A stretch of DNA of 44,276 bases from an uncultured Erysipelotrichaceae bacterium (GTDB taxonomy: Bacteria > Bacillota_I > Bacilli_A > Erysipelotrichales > Erysipelotrichaceae), in NCBI GenBank assembly GCA_903789495.1, contig CAIFEQ010000015.1:1-44276 (forward strand), written 5' to 3'. Positions 31,810 to 40,226 of this stretch are shown here, piece by piece. The stretch's first letter is position 1. Each line of letters opens with the position of its first letter. Below the pieces are notes generated by a model that was not told the DNA's origin, did not search any database, and was given only the letters and a program-made list of their open reading frames with translations. The position numbers were made by a program, and so were the translations under genes.

Positions 31810-32194
31810 CTGAATCAAATCATGGTTCCGTCCGGCAGAATAACGGGAACTTCTTCCGGATCAGCCTCTCCGGTGTGCTGCTTATTCCTTTCCTGCTTTC
31901 CCGGCTGCAGCTGATCAGGATCCGCCTGTCTGGATTACGGATGCGGCATAAAGACTGTCCCCATTGAAGATCAAAAAATCCCTGCCGGCCTTTTCATTTC
32001 AGGACCCGCAGAGATCTGGGCTTTGATTCTGATTCCGCTCCGTAAAAAGTATCTCTGTCTGCGTGTTTTCTTAGGAATGATCACGGGGAACCGGATTGTT
32101 CTGCATACCGATTCTGCTTGCTGAAGAAGCGATCTCAGAGCTGAACCAGTCCTATCCTGATGCCAGGACTGGACAGGACACCTGCTGTGTGAGG
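31810..32194. other. Intergenic stretch, mostly featureless
   Basis: About 385 bases. A hairpin CCAGTCCT/AGGACTGG (32146-32153, 32165-32172) lies just after the lipoprotein stop codon; it has no T-run, so it is at best a weak terminator. A plus-strand frame with a hydrophobic patch near 32010-32060 has no start or family likeness. Confidence 0.45.
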
Positions 32195-33912
32195 TTACTG
32201 ACTGATCCCATCGTAATACATGACCGAATATCCATAGGCATCTACGGTGGAAATCTTCACGACCTTTTTATCGATATCCGTCAGGATGTCGAGATAAAGC
32301 TCATCTCCCTCACTGATGCGGTAGCTGAAGCTTCCACTCCCATTCCGGTCATCATACAGAGGCGTACCAAACTGTGTGACGAACTCTTCCGCAGTACTGA
32401 TCTGGCCCTCTCTGCAATAGGACAGAATATCGTCCAGAGACAGCGTCTGGCTGTTCTCCTCACTATTGCAATAGCAGCCTTCGATGAGGACCGGATTCAC
32501 CGAGAGAGACGCATCTTCGTAGAACTGAATGCCATAGGTCATCAGCTGGTCATCCATTTCCTGAGTGCGGTAATCGTCCAGTCTGATCAGATCTGCCCGC
32601 TCGGCCGCCACGAAATCCGCCGTGAGCAGTTCGACCTGGACGATCCCGATATAGTCCACTGCGGCGCTCTCATTGCGGCTGTCTTCCGTGCTGATTTTCA
32701 GTCGGAGCCGGTATCTGCCGGAGCTGTTCTCCACATTGATCACGGTACCGCAGGCATAGTACCTCACGCCATCCGGATAATGGATCGTTCTCCCTGTACC
32801 GCCGCGGTCCGGAATTTCACGGATGCAGGTGCCTGCACAGTACTGAAAGAGTGTATCGAGGCTTTGGTCAAAACCGTCTGTCTGCTGTGTATAGGCGGCG
32901 AACAGACTCTTTGCCAGCTCCTGGTCGCCGGTCTGGAGTACCTCCAGCAGGCGGCCCGTATAGTAATCCGTTGGTTCTTCCTGTCCGAGCGCTAAATCAT
33001 GCACGTTCTGTTCCTGTTCGGATCCTGTGGGCACCAGCTCCCAGGTATCGCTGCGCGCCTGCAGACGGCGGATCAGGACGATCTGTCCATCCACGACGGT
33101 CAGCTCGGTATAAAGCTCCGGCGCATCAGACAGCTGATAGTAATACCGCACTGCGTTCTGGATCTGCGTTTCCTCAGCCGCCCCGTCAGCCGAAGCATTT
33201 GCCGCACCGAAAGTATCTTCGAATGCCTGCCAGGAGAGGTCCTTCTCTTCTTGTACATAGATGATGACATCCGACTGCGTCAGCGTGCGATCGGTCAGCG
33301 TGTAGAACAAGGGCTGACCGTCGATGCGGCAGACCGCCTGTGTGAGTCCTTCATCGCTGATGATATGGATACCGTTCTGCTCATTGTCCGCATAGCTGTC
33401 CGGTCCCGCATAAACGTCCGTCTGACCTGCCTCATACATCGCCTGGGCTTTTTCCGGCACGAAATCGATCTGGTGCAGTCCTGCCGTCCCGTCATCGGAA
33501 TCGTCATCCACGGTACCATGCAGGTAAACGTAGTAGGCGCCTTCTGCCGTGCGGCTATAGAAGGTACCGTGTATGCGGTTCGGTCCGCCTCTTTTCAGGC
33601 CCTCGTCCTTCGCCAGGCTGTCGCACCATTGGTCAAAGTACAGCACAGGACCCGTAAAGGCATCGCACAGTTCCTGTGCCTGTTCCTTTAAGGTGCTGTT
33701 TTCCTGCTCCTGCGCGGAGAAAAGCGCCGTAATCCCGTCTGCGTCATGAAAGGTCAGGGCCTGGATCAGTTCCTCACGCCAGTCCGGAAAGCATACCCAG
33801 TCATCTGCCGTGTAATCTGTGCTCTTCGTTAGGATCAGATCCACCAGCCTGCACCCGGTCAGGGACAGGAGCAGTGCGATACAGATCAGTTTTGTGAATA
33901 TTCTTTTCCCAT
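32195..33912 (-). CDS. DUF5104-like lipoprotein with frameshifted signal peptide
   Basis: A protein of about 570 residues with two tandem domains. The first (about 25-200, including FPDWREELIQALTFHDADGI and ALFSAQ) resembles DUF5104. The second (LLEVLQTGDQELAKSLFAAY) looks like a copy, followed by a C-terminal module. The continuous reading frame from 33844 (GTG) lacks a start with a signal. Just upstream the same frame reads FTKLICIALLLSLTGCR, an ideal lipobox, but no start codon is available. The ATG at 33912 is one base out of phase. Adding one A to the AAAA run (33904-33907) gives MGKRIFTKLICIALLLSLTG and a complete lipoprotein. Sequencing error, decay or slippage are all possible. Confidence 0.75.
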
Positions 33913-34107
33913 TGCCGCTCTCTCTGTAAAGTCAGGCATTTTTCCTTGAAAACAAAGAACTTTTTCCGGCATCTTCTGCCTGCTGTTGTTCCTCTCGCCT
34001 GGCAAGTTTCCTGTTCCTGAACGCTGCCATGTTCATCAGATTTCCGATGAGGCGCGATTGCTGCTTTTTCTCTTTCAAATGCTTTCAATCCGCCGCTGCT
34101 GTTTTCA

Positions 34108-34470
34108 TCAGCGCACGGATCTGAACGTCTTGGATCCGAGGCTGTCCGCATATTCCGGATAGGCCTTTTTGATGCAGCTGACATACTGCTTCTTCGGCAC
34201 TGCGAATACGACATAGATCAGGAAAGCAAATACCCCTGCCAGAACAAGAGCACCTCTCAGGATCATGAAAACCTCCTCCGAGCTGTCTGTATTGACCATG
34301 CACAGCACTAACAGCGCAATCGCCGCTGCGGCTGCGATCAGCACGGATTTCCTGCTCTTCCGGTAATCTCTCTCCAGGGCATCGTGTATCTGCTGCAGCT
34401 GCTCTCTGGAATACTGTCGGTTCAGAATTGCTTTCTTAATCTCAGGCTTCAGGGTCTTGTAATATGCCAT
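34108..34470 (-). CDS. Small two-helix membrane protein (copy A)
   Basis: A 120-residue protein. The N-terminal 42 residues are soluble and basic (KAILNRQYSREQLQQIHDAL). Then come two membrane helices, about 43-60 (VLIAAAAAIALLVLCMV) and about 70-92 (ILRGALVLAGVFAFLIYVVF), and a short tail. It is nearly identical in the first 60 residues to the protein at 38449, so the two are recent duplicates. I recognise no named family. The DUF5104-like lipoprotein gene follows on the same strand. The upstream sequence also matches that of the other copy. Confidence 0.75.
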   Translation of the reverse strand: MAYYKTLKPEIKKAILNRQYSREQLQQIHDALERDYRKSRKSVLIAAAAAIALLVLCMVNTDSSEEVFMILRGALVLAGVFAFLIYVVFAVPKKQYVSCIKKAYPEYADSLGSKTFRSVR

Positions 34471-34759
34471 AGTTCATTCCTCACAGAGACTGCGGATGAT
34501 TCCTGTTCCGTGTCTCTTTCTCTCTATTCAATAAAACTGCTGGTTCCGCTGATTGGTTTCAGAATTCAGCCATTTTTTACAAGATCTGCTGTCAGAAAGA
34601 AAAGGCTGCAGCAGCTGAGCTGATTCAGAATCAGGTTCTGAGGACTCCAGATCCGTGTGCCTGCAGCCGATGCACGGTCATTCTGTACGCAAAATGTACC
34701 AGCCAGCGTATAAACCCTGCAGGTCCGATTCATTCAGAATCTGCAGGGATTCCGTTCTT
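34471..34759. repeat. Upstream part of duplicated cassette (copy A)
   Basis: No gene is supported here. The DNA is recognisably similar to 38785-39095, sharing for example AAAAGGCTGCAGCA, GATTCAGAATC, ATGTACC and AATCCCTGC in the same order. The duplicated unit therefore includes the leader of the membrane-protein gene and runs to the guaA stop codon. Confidence 0.65.
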
Positions 34760-35740
34760 TTATTCCCATTCGATTGTCGCGGTCGGTTTCGGTGTGAAAT
34801 CATACAGCACCCGGTTGACGCCGGGAACCTCATGAGTGATCCGGTCTGTGATATGTTCCATCAGCTCAAACGGGATATTCTCGACAGTGGCGGTGACGGC
34901 GTCTTTCGTATTGATGGCGCGGATGATGACCGGCCATTCAAAGCAGCGCTTGCCATCCCGGATGCCGGTAGACTTGAAGTCGGGGATGATGGTGAAATAC
35001 TGCCACACCTTGCCCTGCAGACCGTTCCTGGCAAATTCTTCCCGGAGGATCGCATCCGATTCCCGGACTGCTTCCAGGCGATCCCGCGTAATGGCGCCCA
35101 GGCAGCGCACACCGAGGCCTGGTCCGGGGAAAGGCTGACGGTAGACCATGCTGTCGGGCAGGCCGAGCGCCTTGCCCACAACACGGACTTCATCCTTATA
35201 GAGAAATTTCAGCGGTTCCACGAGTTCAAAGTGCAGATCTGCCGGCAGACCGCCGACGTTGTGATGGGCTTTGATGCCGGCCTTACTTTCCAGGATGTCG
35301 GGGTAAATGGTGCCCTGCGCCAGGAAATGAATGCCTTCCAGCTTCCGGGCCTCTTCTGCAAACACATTGATGAATTCGGCGCCGATGATATGCCGTTTCT
35401 GTTCCGGATCCGTGACGCCGGCCAGCTTATCGAGGAAGCGGTCCGACGCATCTACATAGATCAGATTCGCGGACATCTGGTGGCGGAATACCTGGATGAC
35501 CTGCTCAGACTCCCCCTTGCGCAGCAGGCCGTGATTGACATGCACGCAGACAAGCTGCTGGCCGATCGCCTTGATCAGCAGCGCCGCGACAACTGAAGAG
35601 TCGACACCGCCTGACAAAGCCAGAAGAACCTTTTTATCGCCCACCTGCTCTTTCAGGGCGGCTAACTGTTCCTCAATGAATTTTTGTGCCTGTTCGGGTG
35701 TTTCGATACGCTGCATGGTTGCTGGACGATTCTCCGTCAT
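34760..35740 (-). CDS. guaA: GMP synthase, ATP pyrophosphatase part without glutaminase
   Basis: A 326-residue protein covering only the second half of bacterial GuaA. The PP-loop is ALSGGVDSSVVAALL (about 42-56), followed by VHVNHGLLRKGE and the dimer domain with RQPFPGPGLGVRCLG. It ends at the usual TIEWE tail. Normal GuaA is about 510-525 residues with a class I glutamine amidotransferase domain first. That domain is absent here, and AGGAGG six bases before the ATG shows the short start is genuine. It makes GMP from XMP, ATP and an ammonia source. Ammonia could come free or from a separate GuaAa-type subunit encoded elsewhere, as in archaea (inference). Confidence 0.9.
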   Translation of the reverse strand: MTENRPATMQRIETPEQAQKFIEEQLAALKEQVGDKKVLLALSGGVDSSVVAALLIKAIGQQLVCVHVNHGLLRKGESEQVIQVFRHQMSANLIYVDASDRFLDKLAGVTDPEQKRHIIGAEFINVFAEEARKLEGIHFLAQGTIYPDILESKAGIKAHHNVGGLPADLHFELVEPLKFLYKDEVRVVGKALGLPDSMVYRQPFPGPGLGVRCLGAITRDRLEAVRESDAILREEFARNGLQGKVWQYFTIIPDFKSTGIRDGKRCFEWPVIIRAINTKDAVTATVENIPFELMEHITDRITHEVPGVNRVLYDFTPKPTATIEWE

Positions 35741-35857
35741 ATAGGCCTCCTATGAATAGTTGCAGACAAAGATATTCTACCGCAAGGAACCAAAATGTCA
35801 TCCCGAACCGCAGCCTGACAGGCGGAGATGCTTTCCGGAAACGCATACTGCTGTTCC

Positions 35858-35880
35858 AAAAAAGCTGTGAAAGCAGCTTC
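35858..35880 (-). terminator. Intrinsic terminator upstream of guaA
   Basis: Stem AAGCTG/CAGCTT (35862-35867, 35874-35879) followed on the minus strand by a T-run ending at 35858. It sits 25 bases after a short reading that ends in TIEWE and stop, so it may belong to a lost gene. Confidence 0.7.
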
Positions 35881-35904
35881 ATTTAGCCATTTACAGAGCT
35901 TCTG

Positions 35905-35925
35905 TCACTCCCACTCTATGGTTCC
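35905..35925 (-). pseudogene. Possible tail of a lost second guaA copy
   Basis: On the minus strand GTIEWE and stop can be read, matching the conserved C-terminus of GMP synthase. Compared with the intact gene's TIEWE plus stop, all five base differences are synonymous or exchange TAA for TGA. In-frame sequence further upstream soon meets stops and does not resemble GuaA, so only this tip supports the call. Confidence 0.35.
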
Positions 35926-36258
35926 AGAAGGCAAAGCGCCATCAACCGTTCCCGTGTCCGATGTCCGCCCGGCATGACGATCTCATTATCCATCAGCAGA
36001 GTGTTCTGTTATTGCCGGCCATTCGCTTCTTTCTATTCCCCGTTCACCACGTCAAAGCAGACGGTGTAATCCTTGGAATCGTGCTGAACCATTCTGCATC
36101 AGTAAAATCCACCGCTCAGATCAGAAAGAGAATATTCTGCTCTTTACAGATCGTGTTCTCCGCGCGGGTCTTAACAGGGATCTGTCGCATCATTAGGATT
36201 CGGAACCGTATTTTTTACAGAAGTTTGGCAAAGAATTATTGCACTTTTCATGTAAAAA
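35926..36258. other. Intergenic stretch upstream of the Cna-B gene
   Basis: About 330 bases with no supported gene. A minus-strand reading near 35925-36000 gives EIVMPGGHRTRERLMALCLL, slightly like the start of a class I methyltransferase, but it ends at a stop codon before any SAM-binding motif. No RNA element recognised. Confidence 0.4.
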
Positions 36259-36264
36259 TATAAT
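36259..36264 (+). promoter_or_regulatory. -10 box of the Cna-B repeat protein
   Basis: A perfect TATAAT 25 bases before the start codon in an A+T-rich stretch. No convincing -35 at 17 bases. The A+T-rich character differs from the surrounding DNA. Confidence 0.45.
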
Positions 36265-36288
36265 ACTTTTATCAGGGTAAATAAGGAT

Positions 36289-37845
36289 ATGCTGCTTCAT
36301 CATTCCTGTTATAAATTAAAGAATTTCCTGCTTGCTGCCTTAGTGGCATTATCTTCGTTTTTTATTTTTGCGCAGATTCATGTACACGCTTCAGACCCGA
36401 TCAGCATTACAGTGAATATAACTTGGTACGGAGATACCAGAGAGTCTGCGACTGTACAACTCTATACGGGTGACACAGAGGTGGCCAGTAAAACCATTAC
36501 AGCAGATGATAACTGGACGTATACTTTTACAAATCTTGACGGAAATCTTGAGTATAGGATGGAAGAAGAGTCGATTGACGGGTATACAGCCGCCGTTGCA
36601 GGATTCGTGGAAACCGGCTTCACGGTGATATATACGCAGCTGATCAGCGTCTCGGTGAAGAAGACATGGATCGGAGATCCCGGATCGTCTGCAACTGTAC
36701 GTATCTATGCCAATGGCACAGAAGAAGCCTCTGCGACACTGCCAGTGGACAATAGCTGGACTTATTCCTTTCCAGGCCTGGCTAAGGCAAACGACGATGG
36801 AGATATCACCTACACCCTGACGGAAGATCCCATTGATGGCTACACCAGTGAAATAAGCGGCAATGCAGAAAATGGCTTTACCGTAACAAATACGAAGCTG
36901 ATCGACATTCCGGTTACGAAGATATGGCTCGGAGATCCCGGATCGTCTGCAACTGTGCATCTCTATGCAAATGGTACCGAGGCAGGAAGTATGACGCTGA
37001 CTTCGTCAAACAGCTGGAACGATACTTTTGAAGACCTTGCCCAGGCAGACAGCAATGGAGAGATCACCTACACCCTGAAGGAAGATGCCATTGACGGCTA
37101 CGCCAGTGAAGTAAGCGGCGACGCAGAAAATGGCTTTACCGTAACAAATACGAAACTGATCGACATTTCGGTTACGAAGACATGGATCGGTGATCCCGGA
37201 TCATCTGCGACTGTACATCTTTATGCAAATGGTACCGAGGCAGGCAGTGCGACGCTTACTGCGGCAGACGGCTGGACCCATACTTTTGAAGACCTTGCCC
37301 AGGCAGACAGCTATGGAGAGATCACCTACACCCTGACGGAAGACACAATGGACGGTTATGAATCCAGCATCACCGGAGATGCGGGCAGCGGCTTTGTGGT
37401 GACCAATACGAAAATACCTGCCGGTACGTTAACGTTAACGGCAGAGAAAACGGTGAACAACGGAAATCCTGATCAGAGCTATACCTTCTATTTATTGGAC
37501 GCAGACGGAAATATCTTACAGACAAAACAGAACGATTCGGATGGTGTGATTCAGTTCGACTCAATTCATTATGACGCCAGCGATGTCGGTAATGAATTTA
37601 CCTATCAGGTTATGGAAATGACGGGCTCTGATGAAGCCGTTACTTATGACAGCAGTGTTTACACCGTGAAAGTAACCCCTTACCTGGATGCGGATGACCC
37701 GTATGCTATTATTGCTGATCCGGTCATTACAAAAGATAATGTGGAAGTATCCTCTATTACATTCAACAATACAGTTGATCAAGAGCAGGAAAGCAGCATA
37801 AGCAATTCTTCGAGAAGAAATGTGCCGGAAACGAGTGTTTCTTAA
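36289..37845 (+). CDS. Secreted Cna-B repeat protein, anchor missing
   Basis: A 518-residue secreted protein. The signal peptide ends near HVHAS (residue 35). A divergent Cna-B module (about 38-118) is followed by three near-identical 86-residue Cna-B repeats (119-204, 205-290, 291-376) and a pilin isopeptide domain (about 379-495). Each repeat keeps Lys in VTKTW, Glu in TLTED and Asn in VTNTK, the triad that forms the stabilising isopeptide bond. The C-terminus ends RRNVPETSVS, an LPXTG-like remnant with no membrane helix or basic tail. It is the paralogue of the protein at 14914. The ribosome site (AAGGA) is only two bases from the ATG. Its stop overlaps a small minus-strand gene. Confidence 0.88.
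   Translation: MLLHHSCYKLKNFLLAALVALSSFFIFAQIHVHASDPISITVNITWYGDTRESATVQLYTGDTEVASKTITADDNWTYTFTNLDGNLEYRMEEESIDGYTAAVAGFVETGFTVIYTQLISVSVKKTWIGDPGSSATVRIYANGTEEASATLPVDNSWTYSFPGLAKANDDGDITYTLTEDPIDGYTSEISGNAENGFTVTNTKLIDIPVTKIWLGDPGSSATVHLYANGTEAGSMTLTSSNSWNDTFEDLAQADSNGEITYTLKEDAIDGYASEVSGDAENGFTVTNTKLIDISVTKTWIGDPGSSATVHLYANGTEAGSATLTAADGWTHTFEDLAQADSYGEITYTLTEDTMDGYESSITGDAGSGFVVTNTKIPAGTLTLTAEKTVNNGNPDQSYTFYLLDADGNILQTKQNDSDGVIQFDSIHYDASDVGNEFTYQVMEMTGSDEAVTYDSSVYTVKVTPYLDADDPYAIIADPVITKDNVEVSSITFNNTVDQEQESSISNSSRRNVPETSVS
36643..37416 (+). repeat. Three 258-bp tandem Cna-B coding repeats
   Basis: Units at 36643-36900, 36901-37158 and 37159-37416 are each exactly 86 codons. Long runs of near identity recur (GGATCCCGGATC-type start, GCAAATGG, TTTACCGTAACAAATACGAA). 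Such tandem units can expand or contract by recombination, changing stalk length. Confidence 0.88.
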
Positions 37846-37997
37846 AAACCTGTTTTGCGGTCAACAATCAGAGCCATGACAGCCAGAATCAGAAGAACCA
37901 GACCGGCTGCCAGAATCATGATCCTGACTGCATTCTTCAGTCCTTTGGATTCAGCCTTCCTGCAGGCCGCCCCTTTACTTTCATCAGGGGTGACCAT
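37842..37997 (-). CDS. 51-residue single-pass membrane protein
   Basis: The ATG at 37997 overlaps the end of the preceding gene by 14 bases. The product has a charged N-terminus (MVTPDESKGAACRKAESKG), one strong membrane helix (VRIMILAAGLVLLILAVMAL) and a short tail IVDRKTGF. Its stop codon overlaps the stop of the convergent Cna-B gene by three bases. There is no strong ribosome site, but overlap with the upstream gene allows coupled translation. It completes a three-gene unit with the two membrane-anchored proteins upstream. No family recognised; coding status is supported by the clean hydrophobic profile and overlap. Confidence 0.6.
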   Translation of the reverse strand: MVTPDESKGAACRKAESKGLKNAVRIMILAAGLVLLILAVMALIVDRKTGF

Positions 37998-38439
37998 AGG
38001 AAATCAGCTGCCAGGTTCCGCTGACATCTTTTACAAAAATCCATTGCCAGCAGGTATATTCCTTATCCTTGTCCCAGAGGCCTTGGCCGGAAAACTTCGG
38101 CGTATGAAAAGATGTTCCGAAAACCATGCACTCTGCATAGGAATTTCCCTGTTCATTCAGCTCTATCCGTTTTTCTTCACTGCATTCATCTGAGATATAG
38201 AAAATTTCATGCAGCTCGCAGCCTTTGAATTCTTTGAATTCCTCTTTCAGAATATCCGCTGCTGCATCCATATCTTCCCTGGAATACAGCTGAGACTGGC
38301 CGTATTCAACGACTGCTTCATCAACCCTTCCAGCTCTGTTGTTCAGCCAGGAGGCAGTAATGGCGAATACAACCGCACCGAGAAGGAATATGCATACGCC
38401 AGTCTTCAGAAATCGGATAATTTTCCCAGTCTTTTCCAT
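37984..38439 (-). CDS. Membrane-anchored protein of unknown family
   Basis: A 151-residue protein with one N-terminal membrane helix (about 9-30, FLKTGVCIFLLGAVVFAITA) and an extracytoplasmic domain. The domain runs through MDAAADILKEEFKEFKGCEL and HEIFYISDECSEE to a conserved-looking C-terminus CWQWIFVKDVSGTWQLISYG. Proteins with this Trp-rich ending are common in Firmicutes but I cannot name a characterised family. It starts nine bases after the small membrane protein (copy B) and overlaps the 51-residue gene after it. This gives a three-gene unit, probably working at the membrane. Confidence 0.75.
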   Translation of the reverse strand: MEKTGKIIRFLKTGVCIFLLGAVVFAITASWLNNRAGRVDEAVVEYGQSQLYSREDMDAAADILKEEFKEFKGCELHEIFYISDECSEEKRIELNEQGNSYAECMVFGTSFHTPKFSGQGLWDKDKEYTCWQWIFVKDVSGTWQLISYGHP

Positions 38440-38448
38440 GGCACGATA

Positions 38449-38784
38449 TCATAAACTGTCTTCATATTCCGGATATGCCTGATGAACACATCTTTGATAC
38501 TGTATGTTCGGCACTGCGGATACGACAAAGGTCAGGAAAGCAAAAACACCTGTCAGAACAAGAGCGCCTCGCAGGATGCTGAAAAGCTCCTCTGAGCTGC
38601 TTGTATTGACCATACACAGCACTAACAGCGCAATCGCCGCTGCGGCTGCGATCCGCATGGATTTCCGGCTCTTCCGGTAATCTCTCTCCAGGGCATCATG
38701 AATCTGCTGCAGCTGTTCTCTTGAATACTGTCGGTTCAGAATCGCCTTCTTAATCTTCGGCTTCAGTGTCCTGTAATATACCAT
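38449..38784 (-). CDS. Small two-helix membrane protein (copy B)
   Basis: A 111-residue paralogue of the protein at 34108. The first 60 residues differ at only a few positions (shared IKKAILNRQYSREQLQQIHD and AAAAAIALLVLCMVNT), and the second helix is a little more diverged. It lacks the last nine residues of copy A. It heads a unit with two further membrane proteins that have no counterpart beside copy A, where a lipoprotein gene follows instead. Function unknown; a membrane adaptor shared by different downstream effectors is one idea (inference). Confidence 0.75.
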   Translation of the reverse strand: MVYYRTLKPKIKKAILNRQYSREQLQQIHDALERDYRKSRKSMRIAAAAAIALLVLCMVNTSSSEELFSILRGALVLTGVFAFLTFVVSAVPNIQYQRCVHQAYPEYEDSL

Positions 38785-39196
38785 AGTTCATTCCTTTCAG
38801 AGGCGGCGGACGATTTCTGCCCTATGTCTCTTTTCATTTCCATAGATAAAACGGTTGTATCTGCCGATAGGTTTCAAAATCCATTCATTTTCTATTTCTG
38901 ATATCAGAAGAAAAGGCTGCAGCATCCGAATCGGATTCAGAATCGGATCCGGAAGATTACAGCTTCGTTGATCGGCTGCCGAGGCACGGTAATCCGTTCA
39001 TAAATCCGTACCCGAAAATGTACCCGGCGAGCAAAAAAATCTCTGCCAGTCCGGTTAACGCAGGAGCAGCAGGGATTCGTGTTTTATTCGAGCTCAGCTT
39101 CGAATCCGATACAGGACATGAATCTGCTTGATTTATGTTCTTAAATCGTATCATTTTGATACGCTTTTCTTCCGTATGCCATGCCCGGCATACCGC
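38785..39196. repeat. Upstream part of duplicated cassette (copy B)
   Basis: Similar to 34471-34759 over about 300 bases. A 65-codon minus-strand frame (39154-38957) has one hydrophobic stretch (GLAEIFLLAGYIFGYGF), but the matching region of copy A does not keep the frame. It is therefore probably not a gene. No other element recognised. Confidence 0.55.
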
Positions 39197-39227
39197 TAAA
39201 AGAGCAGGCGGAATTTACCGCCTGCTC
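39197..39227 (-). terminator. Terminator after the aldo/keto reductase gene
   Basis: A perfect 10-bp stem GAGCAGGCGG/CCGCCTGCTC with loop AATTTA (39202-39227), followed on the minus strand by TTTTA. It closes the flavodoxin-esterase-reductase unit. A palindrome GGTTAATAATTAACC lies nearby at 39245-39259. Confidence 0.85.
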
Positions 39228-39335
39228 ATATTGCAGTTAGTTTGGTTAATAATTAACCGTTTAAATCTTCAATGTAATTTTGATTATATTCCCAACAAAC
39301 TGGAATCTTTATCCTTAAAGGACAGAAACGCAAAC

Positions 39336-40211
39336 CTATTGATTGTTCTTCTTCCCCATCTGAAAGATCATGCGGACCATCTCCGGATCATTACGTCGTG
39401 TACATGTAGCAATACCATTCGTGTCAAGGGTATTGATCATCTCGACTTCATCCTTTGTAAGACTGAAATCCCAGATATCGATGTTCTGCAGAATCCGCTC
39501 CTTATGGACAGACTTCGGTATGATGATGACTCCGCGCTCGATATTCCAGCGAAGAACAATCTGGGATGGTGTCTTATTATATTTCTTTGAGATGCTCTGC
39601 AGGACATCTGAGTCATCTGCATGGTATCTTGTTCCACCTAATGGTCCCCAGGCTTCTACGGCTACACCGTAGCGGCGTGCTTCTCCAAGGTCCTGACTGC
39701 GCACATACCATGGATGGGTTTCGATCTGATTGACAGCTGGTTTTGTGTCTACTGTTTCACAGAAATTGGCGAGTAAATTCGGGTAGAAATTGGAAACGCC
39801 GATGCTTCTGAGCTTTCCGTCTTTCTTTGCATCTTCCAGGGCTCTCCATGCCGAGAAATAATCGCCAAACGGCTGATGAAGGAGATAAAGATCGAAGTAA
39901 TCCAGACCGCTCTTTGACAGAGATGCATCAATCGCTGTTGTCGCCGACTCATAGGACATCATATCAGTTGGGAAGATTTTCGAAGTGATGAACAGCTGAT
40001 CACGGGTAACGAGTCCATCTGAAATGGCCTTTCTCACCGCATTGCCAAGGGCGTCCTCATTGCCGTAGATCGCAGCCGTATCCAGAAGACGATATCCAGC
40101 CTGAATCGCCTGATAGACGGCTTTCTCACACTCTGCCTTATCCGTCACACGATATACGCCGAAGCCTTCCATCGGCATGACATTTCCATCGTTTAAAGTT
40201 TTGTATTCCAT
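39336..40211 (-). CDS. Aldo/keto reductase
   Basis: A 291-residue (beta/alpha)8 NADPH-dependent reductase. The catalytic tetrad is visible: Asp and Tyr in LLDTAAIYGNE, Lys in FITSKIF and His in YLLHQPF. The cofactor region near the C-terminus reads IIIPKSVHKERILQN. Enzymes of this group reduce aldehydes, dicarbonyls or quinone-like compounds. GGAGG precedes the ATG. It lies 15 bases after the carboxylesterase gene and is the third gene of a unit with a flavodoxin. A LysR gene is upstream. The unit looks like a detoxification or redox module (inference). Confidence 0.93.
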   Translation of the reverse strand: MEYKTLNDGNVMPMEGFGVYRVTDKAECEKAVYQAIQAGYRLLDTAAIYGNEDALGNAVRKAISDGLVTRDQLFITSKIFPTDMMSYESATTAIDASLSKSGLDYFDLYLLHQPFGDYFSAWRALEDAKKDGKLRSIGVSNFYPNLLANFCETVDTKPAVNQIETHPWYVRSQDLGEARRYGVAVEAWGPLGGTRYHADDSDVLQSISKKYNKTPSQIVLRWNIERGVIIIPKSVHKERILQNIDIWDFSLTKDEVEMINTLDTNGIATCTRRNDPEMVRMIFQMGKKNNQ

Positions 40212-40226
40212 TTGATTTGCCTCCTT

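Noticed and set aside
35741-36258. Possible purine riboswitch upstream of guaA
   Set aside because: I looked for the conserved purine aptamer core on the minus strand and did not find it.
36643-37416. Tandem repeats as a CRISPR or satellite array
   Set aside because: The units are 258 bp, in frame and code for Cna-B domains with conserved isopeptide residues.
38957-39154. A 65-codon minus-strand frame with a hydrophobic stretch
   Set aside because: The homologous region of the other cassette copy does not preserve the frame, and the ribosome site is poor.
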